A DNA stretch of 64,000 bases from NCBI GenBank assembly GCA_963965975.1, contig OZ014413.1:9078101-9142100 (forward strand), in the 5' to 3' direction. This document shows, one piece after another, positions 13,501-23,875 of this stretch. A program made the position numbers and the translations under genes. Under the pieces are notes generated by a model. That model searched no databases. It was given only the letters and a program-made list of their open reading frames with translations, and had not been told where the DNA came from. Within the stretch, counting starts at the first letter, position 1, and each line of letters starts with the position of its first letter. Source of the stretch: Xestospongia bergquistia (Eukaryota > Porifera > Demospongiae > Haplosclerida > Petrosiidae).

Positions 13501-14342
13501 ACAGAATAGCTCACTCTTCAGTTCAAGTACTTGTTACTGTTGTACACCTTTCTTTTTCAAGCTTACTTATTCAATTAATCAATGTAATGACTTATGCTGA
13601 GGTCTACACATCCAACGATGTACATCATGTTTGGTATTTAGATGGTAATGTCAAATATGGAGGACACTCCCATCGTACACTAATGATAGTGACTTTGATA
13701 ATAGTTCCTGGGGTACTGCTACCATATATACTCTTACTTCTCTTTGCTAAACCACTTAGACCACTAGCATGTACCAATAAGTACTTACGACCTCTTTTAG
13801 AAGCTATCAATGCTCCTTATAAGGAAGGTAAACAATATTGGTTTACATTGCGTCTTCTCTTACTATGTGCTATGTATGGCATATATGCATTTTATAGAGC
13901 TACCAATATATTTATAGTCTATATTACAACAAGTTCAATGTTGGTGATATTTCTTGTCTTTCAAGCTTATATCAAACCATTTAAGAATACATTAGTCAAC
14001 ATTCTTGATTGTTGGTTAATGATGAACTTGACATTCATCTATCTAACCACTTGGTATTTTATTCTTGGAGAAAAGTCAGGAATTGTAAAACTCTTTTGCA
14101 TCTCTTCTGTCTTCCTGACATTTGTGATATTTATTATTATCATAGTATATCATGTTGTCTTGGTTACAGGAAAAGTGAACACCCTCAAAGAATGGATTGA
14201 AGACAAATATGAGAAAGTTCATCTTTGGCGAATAAATGTGTTATTATCAAACACTAATAATCGACAATTACCTCTTTCGAATGATTCGTATTATGGCTCG
14301 TGTTCAGAATTTAGAGAGCCTGTCCTTGGTCACAGTGATTGA
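10524..14342 (+). CDS. array gene A2: intact beta-helix multi-pass receptor-like protein (1272 aa)
   Basis: Reference member. Residues 1-20 are a signal peptide (MILLMQSFLSLLLISSTCTG). Residues 21 to about 580 are rich in N-x-S/T sites and in repeats such as FTDNWAQLVGGAIYA and LTFNNNHAMTGPAI. These resemble the F-x-x-N-x-A-G-G-A-I turns of right-handed beta-helix (polymorphic outer-membrane-like) proteins. A conserved module around 637-730 begins YPGQEIYYCISAIDALGRKVYS. Two Cys-containing segments (CPLGF about 735, CPLGYCDSN about 802) lead to CLYQREGTLCGRC (841-853) and CHHC (866-869). From 874 to about 1212 come 8-10 hydrophobic segments, then a basic/acidic stretch and the tail GSCSEFREPVLGHSD. 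Predicted plasma-membrane protein with a large outer domain; ligand and function are unknown. The ATG is the first one after the TATA box, and the reading frame has no intron. Confidence 0.88.
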   Translation: MILLMQSFLSLLLISSTCTGNSNNTYHVNSSSDLEQYLCNTTWTSQHLVFFLNSSVNFTISSGNFCQVTHQISRIEIRSDSPTNSAIITCAHSDTAGVIPLPRRGIVFFKSTVILRQLVFMNCGTYLTTIQNATITEYLNSSSLYYTSSHAAALVFAHCQVNITQVNIYYSYGFAMIGIDLYNSTIDSVNMSNSSHSVEMYQHNNQSIGSGFLLHFIDTNNSITIYNILIKNTLFSYNWDYNTHSCLTHTYYNKHSSSSGIYYSIVNAAGLTILYTQQSNGLVSVHIAESHFVQNYGSFAGGMLILQYHTIAVTNTTITNTLFNHNILLEPCHGAAIVFYWYSLHKSTNQEHFTPLHLFNTSFLKHQGISQWPVSSLDYGAVYIGIINPGFVPIQIVFTLCTFLGNFVENTGACLYSSVYQFADNTGNVTITLDSTIALKNSQYTEFPYLSSAGIFYFYRINRVDITGTSNFSNNYGSVISSKNSNVYLSGNLTFNNNHAMTGPAINLVGNCQLYFVNEVIAKFTDNWAQLVGGAIYADGSESHDKCVIQIDSDISQIIFLNNEARRAGNSIYAKPIYSCYIINNLKYLKPSNETITYYEKYFDFTNNKLNTTLLQLSTVPQNLSQGAGTQIPRNVYPGQEIYYCISAIDALGRKVYSTIAIDIVRNHSQTNIPKTTKVWLSFDDQEQLIQENTKCTVIGVTVHTNDKVNIINAMIVFSQYSQTQIKTEILKIHLCPLGFTLNITIGVCTLSQSFMNLQKHGGISVTIKANLSNQLIERPSLTNSWAGIMENIHDLGVSPTCPLGYCDSNQTLYYFYSGDLTSKHTFKLSDGITDYHTPLCLYQREGTLCGRCSEGLSVVFGSTECHHCSNTWISTISIYLVAGPLLIYMLYALKLTLTTGTLNGIIFYIQAANCGLIDVLRLHYYNSSIKQLSDLAIFILSVLNLETGIPLCFYNGMTELWKTGLKFFFPLYYLTIVAVFIILCHFSPRLSNRIAHSSVQVLVTVVHLSFSSLLIQLINVMTYAEVYTSNDVHHVWYLDGNVKYGGHSHRTLMIVTLIIVPGVLLPYILLLLFAKPLRPLACTNKYLRPLLEAINAPYKEGKQYWFTLRLLLLCAMYGIYAFYRATNIFIVYITTSSMLVIFLVFQAYIKPFKNTLVNILDCWLMMNLTFIYLTTWYFILGEKSGIVKLFCISSVFLTFVIFIIIIVYHVVLVTGKVNTLKEWIEDKYEKVHLWRINVLLSNTNNRQLPLSNDSYYGSCSEFREPVLGHSD

Positions 14343-14380
14343 ATGAAAAATTGTAGTGTAATAATGTTTTTGACTTTTGT

Positions 14381-14386
14381 AATAAA
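14381..14386 (+). terminator. polyadenylation signal of A2
   Basis: AATAAA lies 39 bp after the stop codon, in the same position as the copy after the 30069 gene. Confidence 0.55.
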
Positions 14387-14788
14387 AGCTTTGCTATTAA
14401 GACAACTTTATATACGTAATGATTTAGTAACAATTTCTGAACAGGTAAAAAAGACATTGTTTATATAATTATGTTACACAATAACATTGTCAATGAAAGT
14501 GTTGTATATGCAGTATACTATTAAGTTACTATAAACGTGTGTACAGTAACATGATAACATTTGGATAAAAATCTGCAATTTTGAAAATGAAGTCAAGTCA
14601 TTGTAGTCACATTTATAGTAGTAGTACACAAGAACCATATATAGCTGATCATGAAATTAATACATGAATGATTCTGATGTATTAAGCAAAGATAAATTCA
14701 TCTAATTATTTGAATAAACATCTTATATAGCAATGATTCCTACATGAAATAGCTGACTAATGCTTTGTACATATATCAAAGGTTCACT

Positions 14789-14830
14789 GGCTTATGCTCA
14801 GAGTTTAGAGAGCATGTCATAGATGACTGA
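14789..14830 (+). pseudogene. C-terminal tail relic of an array gene
   Basis: Codes LCSEFREHVIDD followed by TGA. This corresponds to the family tail GSCSEFREPVLGHSD. No other coding homology adjoins it. Confidence 0.6.
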
Positions 14831-14959
14831 ACATTAAGTTGTGTGCATGTTGTATATCTTACCATTACTTTACTGTATGTAAGTTAATAGTATTAACTTT
14901 ATGATCAATTATATATGTTTTTTGTCTCCTATTATGATAACTCTAATTGTCTAAAAAAC

Positions 14960-15410
14960 ATTGCATGTTTACAACTTCATTTCTCAAAATACAACATTTT
15001 GTCCATATAAGGTATAAAAAGTAAACACAGCATTGCATATACAAAACTGGCAATTGCTTTCAATGTTGGTCCAGTTTAGATTACTCGGTTGTCAATGTAG
15101 CTGACGATATATTGTCCTTATAAGGTAATGTCTTTTTCATTCACTATGTATTTGTATGAAGTAATAATATTACTTCATATAATATAATATTGCTATTGTT
15201 TCTTCAGAGAAAACTTTTTGGTAAAATATATAAAGATATACTCCATAATTTACAATAAACTAAGATACTTTTGTCATGCATTTCTCAAAAAACAGCTAGA
15301 TTTTTACCAAAATTAAATCTAAATTTTCCAGAATTATAAGATAAGCTACATTGTATATATACAATAGTTTTAAATTCCTTTCAATGCTATAATATTAACA
15401 TTTCATTTGG
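14960..15410 (-). repeat. foldback repeat arm (reverse orientation), diverged
   Basis: Starts AACTTCATTTCTCAAAATAC and runs through ATAAGGTATAAA, CAATTGCTTTCAATGTTGG and AACTAAGATACTT. These are the reverse complement of the forward arm downstream of A1. The outer end is diverged. Confidence 0.6.
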
Positions 15411-15539
15411 TGTTATGTAGTTTGGCTTTATTTTCAAGTGCATGGTTTGAGTTAATGCCTGCCATTACAATCAATAACAAGTAACTACAATAACTATTCC
15501 AGTCTCACTACTCAATACCTACAGAATTCCTCTGTCATG

Positions 15540-15990
15540 AAATTATTTTTACTTTTGCAAGTTGTATGTTTGTTCTGAAGTACAATACAATTTGTCACTA
15601 ATTTGCATCAAACCTAAATGTGTCATACAAATAGTTTTTTCTCAAATATTGTTTTCAGACCTAATTTTAGAATAGTTAGTCAGCAGGTGTCTTTATTTCA
15701 ATATTATCAACAGACTTGACATCACTTGGACATTTCATTTGGTAACAATAATGGATCAGTCATAAAATCATGACAATCTATCTATCAAGTAATTTGAGTT
15801 TAACAATAACTATAACTGAACTGGTCCAGACTCATAACATCAGATTAGTTACAGATAACTAACTTCATTTAATTACCTATTGTCTATATGCAGAGGGAGT
15901 TGTGATAAATGTGTCATATAAATCGACTTTCTCAAATATTGTTTACAGACATAAAGTAAGAAAATCTTGAACAAGGTGAAAAGGACAGTT
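15540..15990 (+). pseudogene. scrambled, heavily decayed array-gene relics
   Basis: Short islands match the ectodomain. About 15560-15595 resembles the GGMFVLQYNT segment. About 15630-15665 and 15900-15955 both resemble DKCVIQID..SQIVF. About 15700-15850 resembles the DITGTSNFSNNYGSVISS..NVYLSGNLTF..AMTGPA region. Frames are broken and one segment occurs twice, so this is a mix of at least two deletion derivatives. Confidence 0.6.
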
Positions 15991-16230
15991 AGCATTTAAA
16001 ATTACTAATTTACAAAATCTGAAACCAAAGTCAAAAAGGTAATCTACAAAATATTAGGGATTTTCTATTTATATACACAATAAATATGGGCATATATAAC
16101 CCAACTATCAATGATTGTCTTTGATTGTTTGTGATAGTTAAATATGACAATTGCAAAATTATTTGACCATATTTTGATAAAATCATTAATCAATGTAATT
16201 GTGTACTAAAGCAACTTAATGGGCTGAATT

Positions 16231-16273
16231 CTTAATTCTTCACGTCAGATATAAACATCAGTGAAGAATTAAG
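16231..16273. repeat. perfect 13-bp inverted repeat (hairpin)
   Basis: CTTAATTCTTCAC at 16231-16243 pairs with GTGAAGAATTAAG at 16261-16273 across a 17-base loop; one more T-A pair extends the stem. It lies 234 bp before the A3 ATG. Partial copies of its half-sequence (CTCTTAATTCTTTTGTAG) occur nearer the ATG. Role unknown. Confidence 0.7.
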
Positions 16274-16425
16274 AGTCATGTATTTACCTGTTTCCTGGTA
16301 ATGTTGTCAATTACTGTGTTTACTTAAATGTGATGAAAATAAATTTGAATTGTTTGCAAAACTTAAAAAGATACTTTCATTGTTATTTGAAAATAAGATA
16401 CAATTATTGAAAACAGGACTAAGAG

Positions 16426-16435
16426 TATATATAGG
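16426..16435 (+). promoter_or_regulatory. TATA box of A3
   Basis: TATATATAGG lies 81 bp before the ATG, within the conserved class A promoter block. Confidence 0.6.
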
Positions 16436-16506
16436 AAACAGCTACAATAATTGACTCTTAATTCTTTTGTAGACTTAATTTTAAGCCACACCATATTCCT
16501 TCACAG

Positions 16507-19500
16507 ATGACTCTATTGATGCAATCATTTCTGTCTCTACTACTCATCAGTAGTTACTGTGATGGAGATAGTAATAAGACATATCATGTTAACTCATCTT
16601 CAGATTTAGAGCAGTACCTGTGTAACACAACATGGTCCTCTCAATACCTTGTGTTCTTGTTAAACAATTCTATCAATTTTACCATTTCATCTGGTAACTT
16701 CTGCCAAGTCACCCACCAAATTAGTAGGATTGAAATAAGAAGTAATTCTCCTACAAAGTCAGCCATCATAACATGTGCTCATAATGATACAGGAGGGGTT
16801 ATTCCATTGCCTAGAAGAGGTATCGTTTTCTTTAAATCTACAGTGATTCTACAACAAGTAGTATTCATGAATTGTGGTACATATCTTACTACAATACGAG
16901 ACAAAACAATCACTGACTACCTCAATAGTTCATCTCTGTATTACACTTCATCTCATGCTGCTGCCTTAGTCTTTGTTCATTGTCAGGTCAATATAACTCA
17001 AGTTAACATCTACTATTCATATGGGTTTGCTGCGATTGGTGTAAATCTATATAACTCTACTATTGATAGTGTTAGTATATCTAATTCATCATATAGTAGT
17101 GAAATGTACCAACATAACAACCAAAGTATTGGAAGTGGTCTTCTCCTTTATTTTATAGATACTAATAACTCTGCTACTATCAATGACATACTTATCAAAA
17201 ATGTCTTTTTCTCTTATAACTGGGATTACAATACTCATTTATGTCTCACTGACACATACTATAACAAATACTCATCATCATCTGGTAATTATTATCCCAT
17301 TGTCAATGCAGCTGGGTTAACAATACTCTACACACAACAGAGTAGTGGTCAAGTGTCAGTTCATATAACTGAATCATATTTTGTTCAAAACTATGGTAGT
17401 TTTGCAGGTGGTATGCTTATTTTGCAATATCACACTATTGCTGTCACTAACACAACAATTACCAATACAGTATTTAGTCACACTTTTTTAGTGAAGTCCT
17501 GTCATGGAGCAGCTCTTGTGTTTTATTGGAATTCATTACATATATCTACCAATCAAGAACATTTTCTACCTCTTTACCTTTATAATACATCATTTTTGAA
17601 ACACCAAGACATTTCCCACTTACCAGTTAGCAGTCTAGACTATGGAGCTGTCTACATTGGTATTGCCAATCCTGGATTTGTTCATCTAGATATTCGTTTT
17701 AGTAGATGCATATTTTTAGAAACTTTTGCTGCAAATAAAGGAGCATGTTTATATGCCACAGTCTATCAATTTGCTGACAATAAATGCAATGTCTCTATTA
17801 CATTGGACAGTATTATTGCACTGAAAAATTCTCAATATACTGATGTCCCATATCTATCATCAGCAGGTATTTTTTACTTTCACAGAATCAACAGAGTTGA
17901 CATTACTGGGACATCTAACTTTAGTAACAATTATGGATCAGTTATAAGCTCTAAGAACTCAAATGTCTATCTATCTGGTAATTTAACTTTTAATAATAAT
18001 CATGCTATGACTGGTCCTGCAATTAGACTAGTTGGTAACTGTCAGTTATATTTTATGAATGGAGTTATAGCAAAATTTACTAATAATTGGGCTCAGTTAG
18101 TAGGAGGAGCTATATATGCTGATAAAGCAGACAGTCATGATAAATGTGTCATACAAATTGATACTGATGTTTCTCAAATAATTTTCTTAAACAATGAAGC
18201 AAGAAGAGCTGGTAATTCAATATATGCTAAGCCAATATACTCATGTTATATTAACAACAATTTCAAGTATCTTAAACCTTCCAATGAAACAATAGCATAT
18301 TATGAGAAGTACTTCAATTTTACAAACACTAAATTTAATACTACTTTACTTCAGTTGTCAACTGTCCCACAAGGTCTTAGTGAAGGTGCTGGTACACAAA
18401 TTCCTCGTAATGTATATCCAGGACAAGAAATTTATTATTGTATTTCAGCTATTGATGCTCTTGGTAGAAAGGTTTATTCTACTATAGCAATAGATATTGT
18501 TAGGAATCATTCTCAGACTAATATTCCTAAAACAACAAAAGTCTGGTTGTCTTTTGATGATCAAGAACAACTGATACAAGAAAACACTAAATGCACTGTA
18601 ATTGGTGTGACTGTTCATACAAATGACAAGGTTAACATCATTAATGCAATGATTGTGTTCTCTCAATATTCACAGACTCAAATTAAGGCAGAAACTCTAA
18701 CAATTCATCTTTGTCCTCTTGGCTTTGTTTTGAATATAACAGTGGGAGTTTGTACTCTTTCACAATCTTTTAAGAATTTACAAAAACATGGAGCTGCTAC
18801 AGTCCAAATTAAATCTAACTTAAGTAGCCAGTTAATAACAAGACCATCAGATACAAATAATTGGGCAGGAAAAATAAAAAATAAGGATGGAGACTTCGGA
18901 GTGTCACCAGCATGTCCACTAGGATATTGTGATAGCAAACAGACACTCCTTCATTTCTACAGTGGTGACTTATCATCTAAACAAAGCTTTAAGCTGTCAG
19001 ATGGTTTCACTATCATCCACCATTGTGTTTATATCAACGTGAAGGAACATTATGTGGTAGATGTAGTGAGGGATTAAGTGTGGTATTTGGGTCTACAGAA
19101 TGTCGACACTGTAGCAATACTTGGATAGCATCAATAAGTATTTATCTAGTTGCTGGTCCACTTCTAATTTACCTGTTGTATGCTCTGAGACTTACATTAA
19201 CAACTGGTACACTCAATGGAATTATATTCTATGCTCAGGCAGCTAATTGTGGTCTGATTAATGGACTAAGACTTCATTACTATAACAATAACTCTTCAAT
19301 TAAAGGATTGTCTGGGTTGACAATTTTTATACTTAATGTTTTAAATCTTGAGCCAGGTATTCCTCTATGCTTTTACAATGGGATGACAGAGTTATGGAAA
19401 ACTGGTCTTAATTTTTTTTTTCCACTATACTACCTGACAATTGTTGCTGTTCTTATTATCCTATGCCATTTTTCACCAAGGCTTTCAAACAGGATAGCTC

Positions 19501-20330
19501 ACTCCTCAGTTCAAGTACTTGTTACTGTTGTACACCTTTCTTTTTCAAGCTTACTTATTCAATTAATCAATGTAATGACTTCTGCTGAGGTCTACACATC
19601 CAATGATATACATCGTGTTTGGTATTTAGATGGTAATGTTAAGTATGGAGGACACTCCCATCGTACACTAATGATAGTGACTTTGATAATAGTTCCTGGT
19701 CTACTGTTACCTTATGTATTCCTACTCCTATTTGCTAAACCACTTAGACCACTGGTATGTACCAATAAGTACTTACGACCTCTTCTAGAAGCTATCCATG
19801 CTCCTTATAAGGAAGGAAAACAATATTGGTTTACATTACGTCTTCTCTTACTATGTTCTATGTATGCCATATATGCCAAATATAGAGCTACCAATGTATA
19901 TATAATCTACATTACAACAAGTCCAATGTTGGTGATATTTCTTGTCCTTCAAGCTTATATCAAACCATTTAAGAATACATTAATTAACATTCTTGATAGT
20001 TGGTTAATGATGAACTTGACATTCATCTATCTAACCACTTGGTATTTTGTTCGTGAAGAAAAAACAGGAAAGGGAATATATTTTTGCTTCTTTTCTATCT
20101 TCTTGACATTCATCACATTTATTATTATCATAGTATATCATGTTGTCTTTCTAACAGGAAAAGTGAGCATCCTCAAAGAATGGATTGAAAACAAGTATGA
20201 GAAAGTTCATCGCTGGCGAATGAAAGTGTTGTCTTCACATATTTATAATCGACAATTACGTCTTTCAGATGCTTCATATTATGGCTCATGCTCAGAATTT
20301 AGAGAGCCTCTCCTAGGTCACAGTGATTGA
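16507..20330 (+). pseudogene. array gene A3: frameshifted copy of A4
   Basis: Class A member with signal peptide MTLLMQSFLSLLLISSYCDG. The frame runs 16507-19077. Compared with its twin at 36034, four bases (TGAC) are missing between 19010 and 19011, inside the SDGITDYHPPLCLYQ segment. After that the homologous frame is the next one and stays open to the normal stop at 20330. The truncated product would keep the ectodomain but lose the CLYQREGTLCGRC module and all membrane segments, so it would be predicted secreted. Everything else is intact, so inactivation is recent or could be an assembly or read error. It keeps its TATA box; the usual AATAAA after the stop has become AACAAA. Confidence 0.88.
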
Positions 20331-20484
20331 ATGAACAATTATAGCATTGTTTGTGTGTCTTTAACAAAATAGATAACTATTTGCACTGGTAGCTTTATTT
20401 ATTAGTTATAGTGTCCTTAAAACACTTTGCTTTAAATAAATCAATTTTTGCTATAACATAATTATTTAGTAAAAATGTAATTAC

Positions 20485-20486
<2 letters not shown>

Positions 20487-20515
<29 letters not shown>
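20487..20515. repeat. (TA)n microsatellite
   Basis: Short TA run downstream of A3, shared with the duplicate downstream of A4. Confidence 0.9.
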
Positions 20516-20517
<2 letters not shown>

Positions 20518-20544
20518 TTTTTGTCTACTACTAAAAAAGTGTGT

Positions 20545-21040
20545 ATAATAAAATAACTTCATTTCTCAAAATACAGATTTTTGTCCAAATAAGGTATAAA
20601 TAAATACAATATTGTATATAGACAACTGACAATTGCTTTCATGTTGGTCCAATGTAGATTACTTACTTGTCAACATAGCTAACGATATACTGTACTTATA
20701 AGGTAATGTCTTTTTCATTCACTATATACTTGCATGAAGTAATAATTAATCTGCTATTGTGTGTACCAAATAACATTTTTGGTAAAATATACTAATACAT
20801 ACTTTTTAATCATTTACAACAAACTAAGATACTTTGTCATCCATTTCTCAAAACATAGCTAGGTGTTTGCTCAACTAAGTTAGAATCTATCTTCTTCATT
20901 TTTATTTATCATTTTCTCAAGACAAGCTATGTTGTATATGTTAGCTATAACATCACTTTCAATGTTATTTTAAAATGATGCATGCACTATATTACATCAT
21001 AAATGTTTTTGAAAACACAGATATAGAAAAGTTGTATGTT
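20545..21040 (-). repeat. foldback repeat arm (reverse orientation)
   Basis: Starts AACTTCATTTCTCAAAATAC and ends near AAACACAGATATAGAAAAG. This is the reverse complement of the arm after A1, whose outer end is TTTCCTATGTCC. The forward arm has been lost, and the TA run stands close to where it should be. Confidence 0.65.
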
Positions 21041-21366
21041 AAATACAGAATAGTTTTGTCTTCAAAGTTCCAGTAGTTTGACGTTCCATGTTTCTCTTAA
21101 AGATCTGTACAGCCTTTTTTGTGAATCCATTAGAAGACAGATGATATGGAGCTACCTTGACATGACTGATTCCATTGCTGGCCATGAAACCTGCAAACTC
21201 CCTACTAGTGAAAACTGACCGTTATCACTAACTATCTTGTCGGGAAGTCCAAATGTTGAGAAAATTGGCGTAGTTTCCCAATTGTTTCACTGGAAGTACC
21301 TCTAGCCATTTTGAGTGTGAATCTATGACTATCAAAAACATTCGTCCTGAGTAAGGTCCAGAATAA

Positions 21367-21792
21367 TCAATAGACCATGGTCTTGCTGGCCAATCCCATG
21401 GGTGGAGTAAAGCTGGAGCTGCTCAACTGACGCACATCACGACTACTAACTTTCTTTTTTATGTCATCATCTAGTTTCGGCCACCAAACATAACTTCGTG
21501 CTATGGCTTTCATCTTGACAATGCCAGGGTGAGACTGGTGAATTTCATCCAATATGCATTCTTGCAACTTTGGTGGTATTATAACTCTGGAGTCCCACAG
21601 GACACAACCATCTACAATACTCAATTCAGAGTGTCTCCTTGAATATGGTGTAAAATCTTCTCCTGTCCCAATGTTATTTTTCCAACCTCGACTGACTAAA
21701 GTGGCTACTTTGGATAAAATAGGATCTTCAGTTGCAGTACATGATTTAATATCAGATACTGTAATAGGTGATGAATTTAGTATGTCTACCAA
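21367..21792 (-). pseudogene. gypsy integrase N-terminal fragment (copy 1)
   Basis: Contains an H-x-x-x-H-type zinc-binding start (EIHQSHPGIVKMKAIARSYV, WWPKLDDDI). The paired Cys residues are no longer readable in frame. It keeps about 130 bp that copy 2 has lost. Homology continues left, out of frame, to about 21051. Confidence 0.7.
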
Positions 21793-21805
21793 ATGAATAA
21801 TTTCA

Positions 21806-21830
21806 GGGGGGGGGGGGGGGAGGGGAGGTG
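21806..21830. repeat. poly-G tract inside retroelement copy 1
   Basis: Fifteen consecutive G followed by further G clusters. Copy 2 has only six G at the equivalent site, so the tract expanded after duplication, or the assembly over-counts it. Confidence 0.85.
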
Positions 21831-21942
21831 GGAACAGACTTTAAAGTATTAGGTAATGGCAATCTACTAAGACCATTGGCATGTTGTAATTCTTTACCAG
21901 GCTTATACTGTACTGAATAAGTGTAGGGCCCATCTTTGGATC

Positions 21943-22517
21943 CTAGCAGATGCTAATTGTGGGATACCAAAATAAATGCATTAATGGCTTATGATCAGTA
22001 TGTATTATAAATCTCCTACCTGAGTGGTATTGATGGAATTTTCTGACTCCCACAATGACAGCTAATGCTTCTTTGTCGAGTTGTGAGTAGTTCCTCTCGG
22101 TTGTTGATAGCGCCTCGATGCAAAAGTCATCGGTTGTTCTTCTCCATTGTCTAAACAATGAGATAGGACAGTCCCTATTCCATAAGGAGAGGCATCACAG
22201 GCAAGTACAAGTTCTTTAGAAGCATCATAGTGAGCTAACAGTCTGGGTGACTTCAATAAGTCTTTAGCTGACTCAAAAGCTTCTTGTTGGGCTGACCCCC
22301 ACTTCCAAACTGAGTGGTGGCGTAACAATGAACAGAGAGGACTCGCTAGATTGGATAGGAATTTTCCATTGTAATTAACTAATCCAATAAAAGCCTTTAA
22401 TTCTGAAATATTCCGAGGAACTGGAGCTTTCGTAACAGCTCTGACCTTCTCTTCTGTTCGTTCAATGCCTCGATTACTAATTTTATTTACTTGACCTCTG
22501 GTACTAAAAACATACAT
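21943..22517 (-). pseudogene. gypsy RT-thumb and RNase H fragments (copy 1)
   Basis: Contains AFIGLVNYNGKFLSNLASPL (tether) and LACDASPYGIGTVLSH (RNase H start). After a frame change come ERNYSQLDKEALAVIVGVRK and IIHTDHKPLMHLF. Homologous to the single longer frame of copy 2. Confidence 0.8.
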
Positions 22518-22640
22518 TTTTCTTTCTTCAACTTCATTCCAGCTGTCTGTAATCTTTTTAAAACTTCTACGTTTGCAATATATGCTCAGCCTCAGTTGAA
22601 CCAGTCACCAACACATCCTCAATATACACACATATGTGTT

Positions 22641-23491
22641 TCAGACCTTGTACAAATTCTCCATTACTGGTTGGAAAATGGACGGCGCTGAATTCACTCC
22701 AAAAGGCAGTCTAGTGCAACAACACAATCCTTTCATCGTGCTAATCGTCACAAACTGCTGAGACTCTGGGTCCAGCTGTACCTGTTGGTATGCTTGACTT
22801 AGGTCCAACTTCGTAAAGGAGGACCCTCCAGCTAATGTTGCCAAGACTTTCAGTAGGGGTACGTGTCTAACTTTGCTACACAATTTACTGTCAATTTATA
22901 GTCCCTGCATAATCGAATAGAGCCATCTTGTTTCAACACTGGCACTACTGGAGCTGCCCATTCAGAGAACTGGATTCTCTCAACTATACCTTCTCGCTCC
23001 AGACTATCTAACTCTGATTCAACCTTCTGTCTCCTAGCATATGGACAGGACGTGGGCGGTAGAACCGAGGTGTGGCTTGTGGGTCTGTGTATCTTTGCAG
23101 TTACTCCTCTCAGTGTGCCCAATCCTCCTTCGAACACTTCACTGTACTTATCAATCACTACCTGAATATCTTCTCTTGCTTCCACTTGACCAATAAATTT
23201 CCAATTCAGTTTCAGTTCTGTCATCCAGTTTTGTCCTAACAGGCACGGCCCTTGACCTTTAACCTCTAATACTGACAACTTTCTCTCGTGATCTTTATAC
23301 TTCACCGTTACTAAACAGGAGCCTAATACTCTTATCTGATGACCCATATACGATTTGAGCTTAATTTCCAAAGATATTAAGTCTAGCTTGCCAGTCACCT
23401 CACAGAGTTGATTATATGCTGACTCACTGAGTATTGACACAGCTGCCCCAGTGTCAACCTCTATAATAACTTCCACTCCATTAAGACTCAC
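22641..23491 (-). pseudogene. gypsy protease and reverse transcriptase fragment (copy 1)
   Basis: An aspartic-protease-like start carries VDTGAA (catalytic D-T-G). It is followed by the RT entry segment (SLEREGIVERI, VPVLKQDGSIRLCRDY) and, after a frameshift near 22865, the palm segment KLDLSQAYQQV and LPFGVNSAPSIFQ. Downstream the expected Y-x-D-D catalytic box reads YIED, so the first Asp is replaced by Glu. Inactive. Confidence 0.8.
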
Positions 23492-23778
23492 TGTTACTCT
23501 AATTGGTTTGGCTCTCCTCGAAGTAACATTTAACAGAGTGTATGTGTCTTCTTGTTCATCTATCTCTGGTTTATCCTCTTGAATATGATGAAGAAAGACT
23601 ACTAAAACTACTAAAACTAAACACTACTAAAACTGTGGTCAATATATGCTCAGCCAATATTCTTGAATCGTGCTCTAATGATGAAAAAGAAACACTAAAT
23701 TGTTTGTATACAACTAAAGAATTACTTTCAATGTTATTTCAAAGGATGACACAGTTATCAAGAACATGATTAATGGTG

Positions 23779-23784
23779 TATATA
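23779..23784 (+). promoter_or_regulatory. TATA-like box upstream of the small secreted ORF / B1
   Basis: TATATA in GGTGTATATAGCAAAA lies 97 bp before the small ORF start. The downstream text (CAACAGACTCTTAATTCCTTTCTTATA) resembles the class A promoter block, so this is probably a diverged class A-type promoter. Confidence 0.45.
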
Positions 23785-23875
23785 GCAAAAAAATCAACAG
23801 ACTCTTAATTCCTTTCTTATATATAATAATAATTACTGAAGGAAAAATAAGGAATTTTCAGTAATGGCTTTATAA

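Larger units (their letters stand above)
14343..16506. other. spacer A2-A3, nearly identical to 33870-36033
   Basis: The spacer has exactly the same length as the spacer between the 30069 and 36034 genes. By eye I found only two base differences. It contains a tail relic, a reverse foldback arm, scrambled gene relics, a perfect hairpin and a class A promoter, each listed separately. Confidence 0.85.
21051..23653 (-). mobile_element. Ty3/gypsy-type retrotransposon relic, copy 1 (truncated at both ends)
   Basis: On the minus strand the order is protease, reverse transcriptase, RNase H, integrase, which is typical of Ty3/gypsy. There is no gag and no LTR. The left junction follows TTAAATACAGA. 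About 1.6 kb that copy 2 still has (gene relic, LTR and integrase end) is missing here. The right junction with the class B upstream DNA (…CTCAGCC/AATATTCTTG) is the same as in copy 2, so the two copies arose by duplication of the whole segment, not by two insertions. Several frames are broken. Confidence 0.85.

Noticed and set aside
14343-16506. CRISPR array or tandem small repeats in the spacers
   Set aside because: Repeats are long inverted arms and gene relics, not short evenly spaced units; the locus is eukaryotic.
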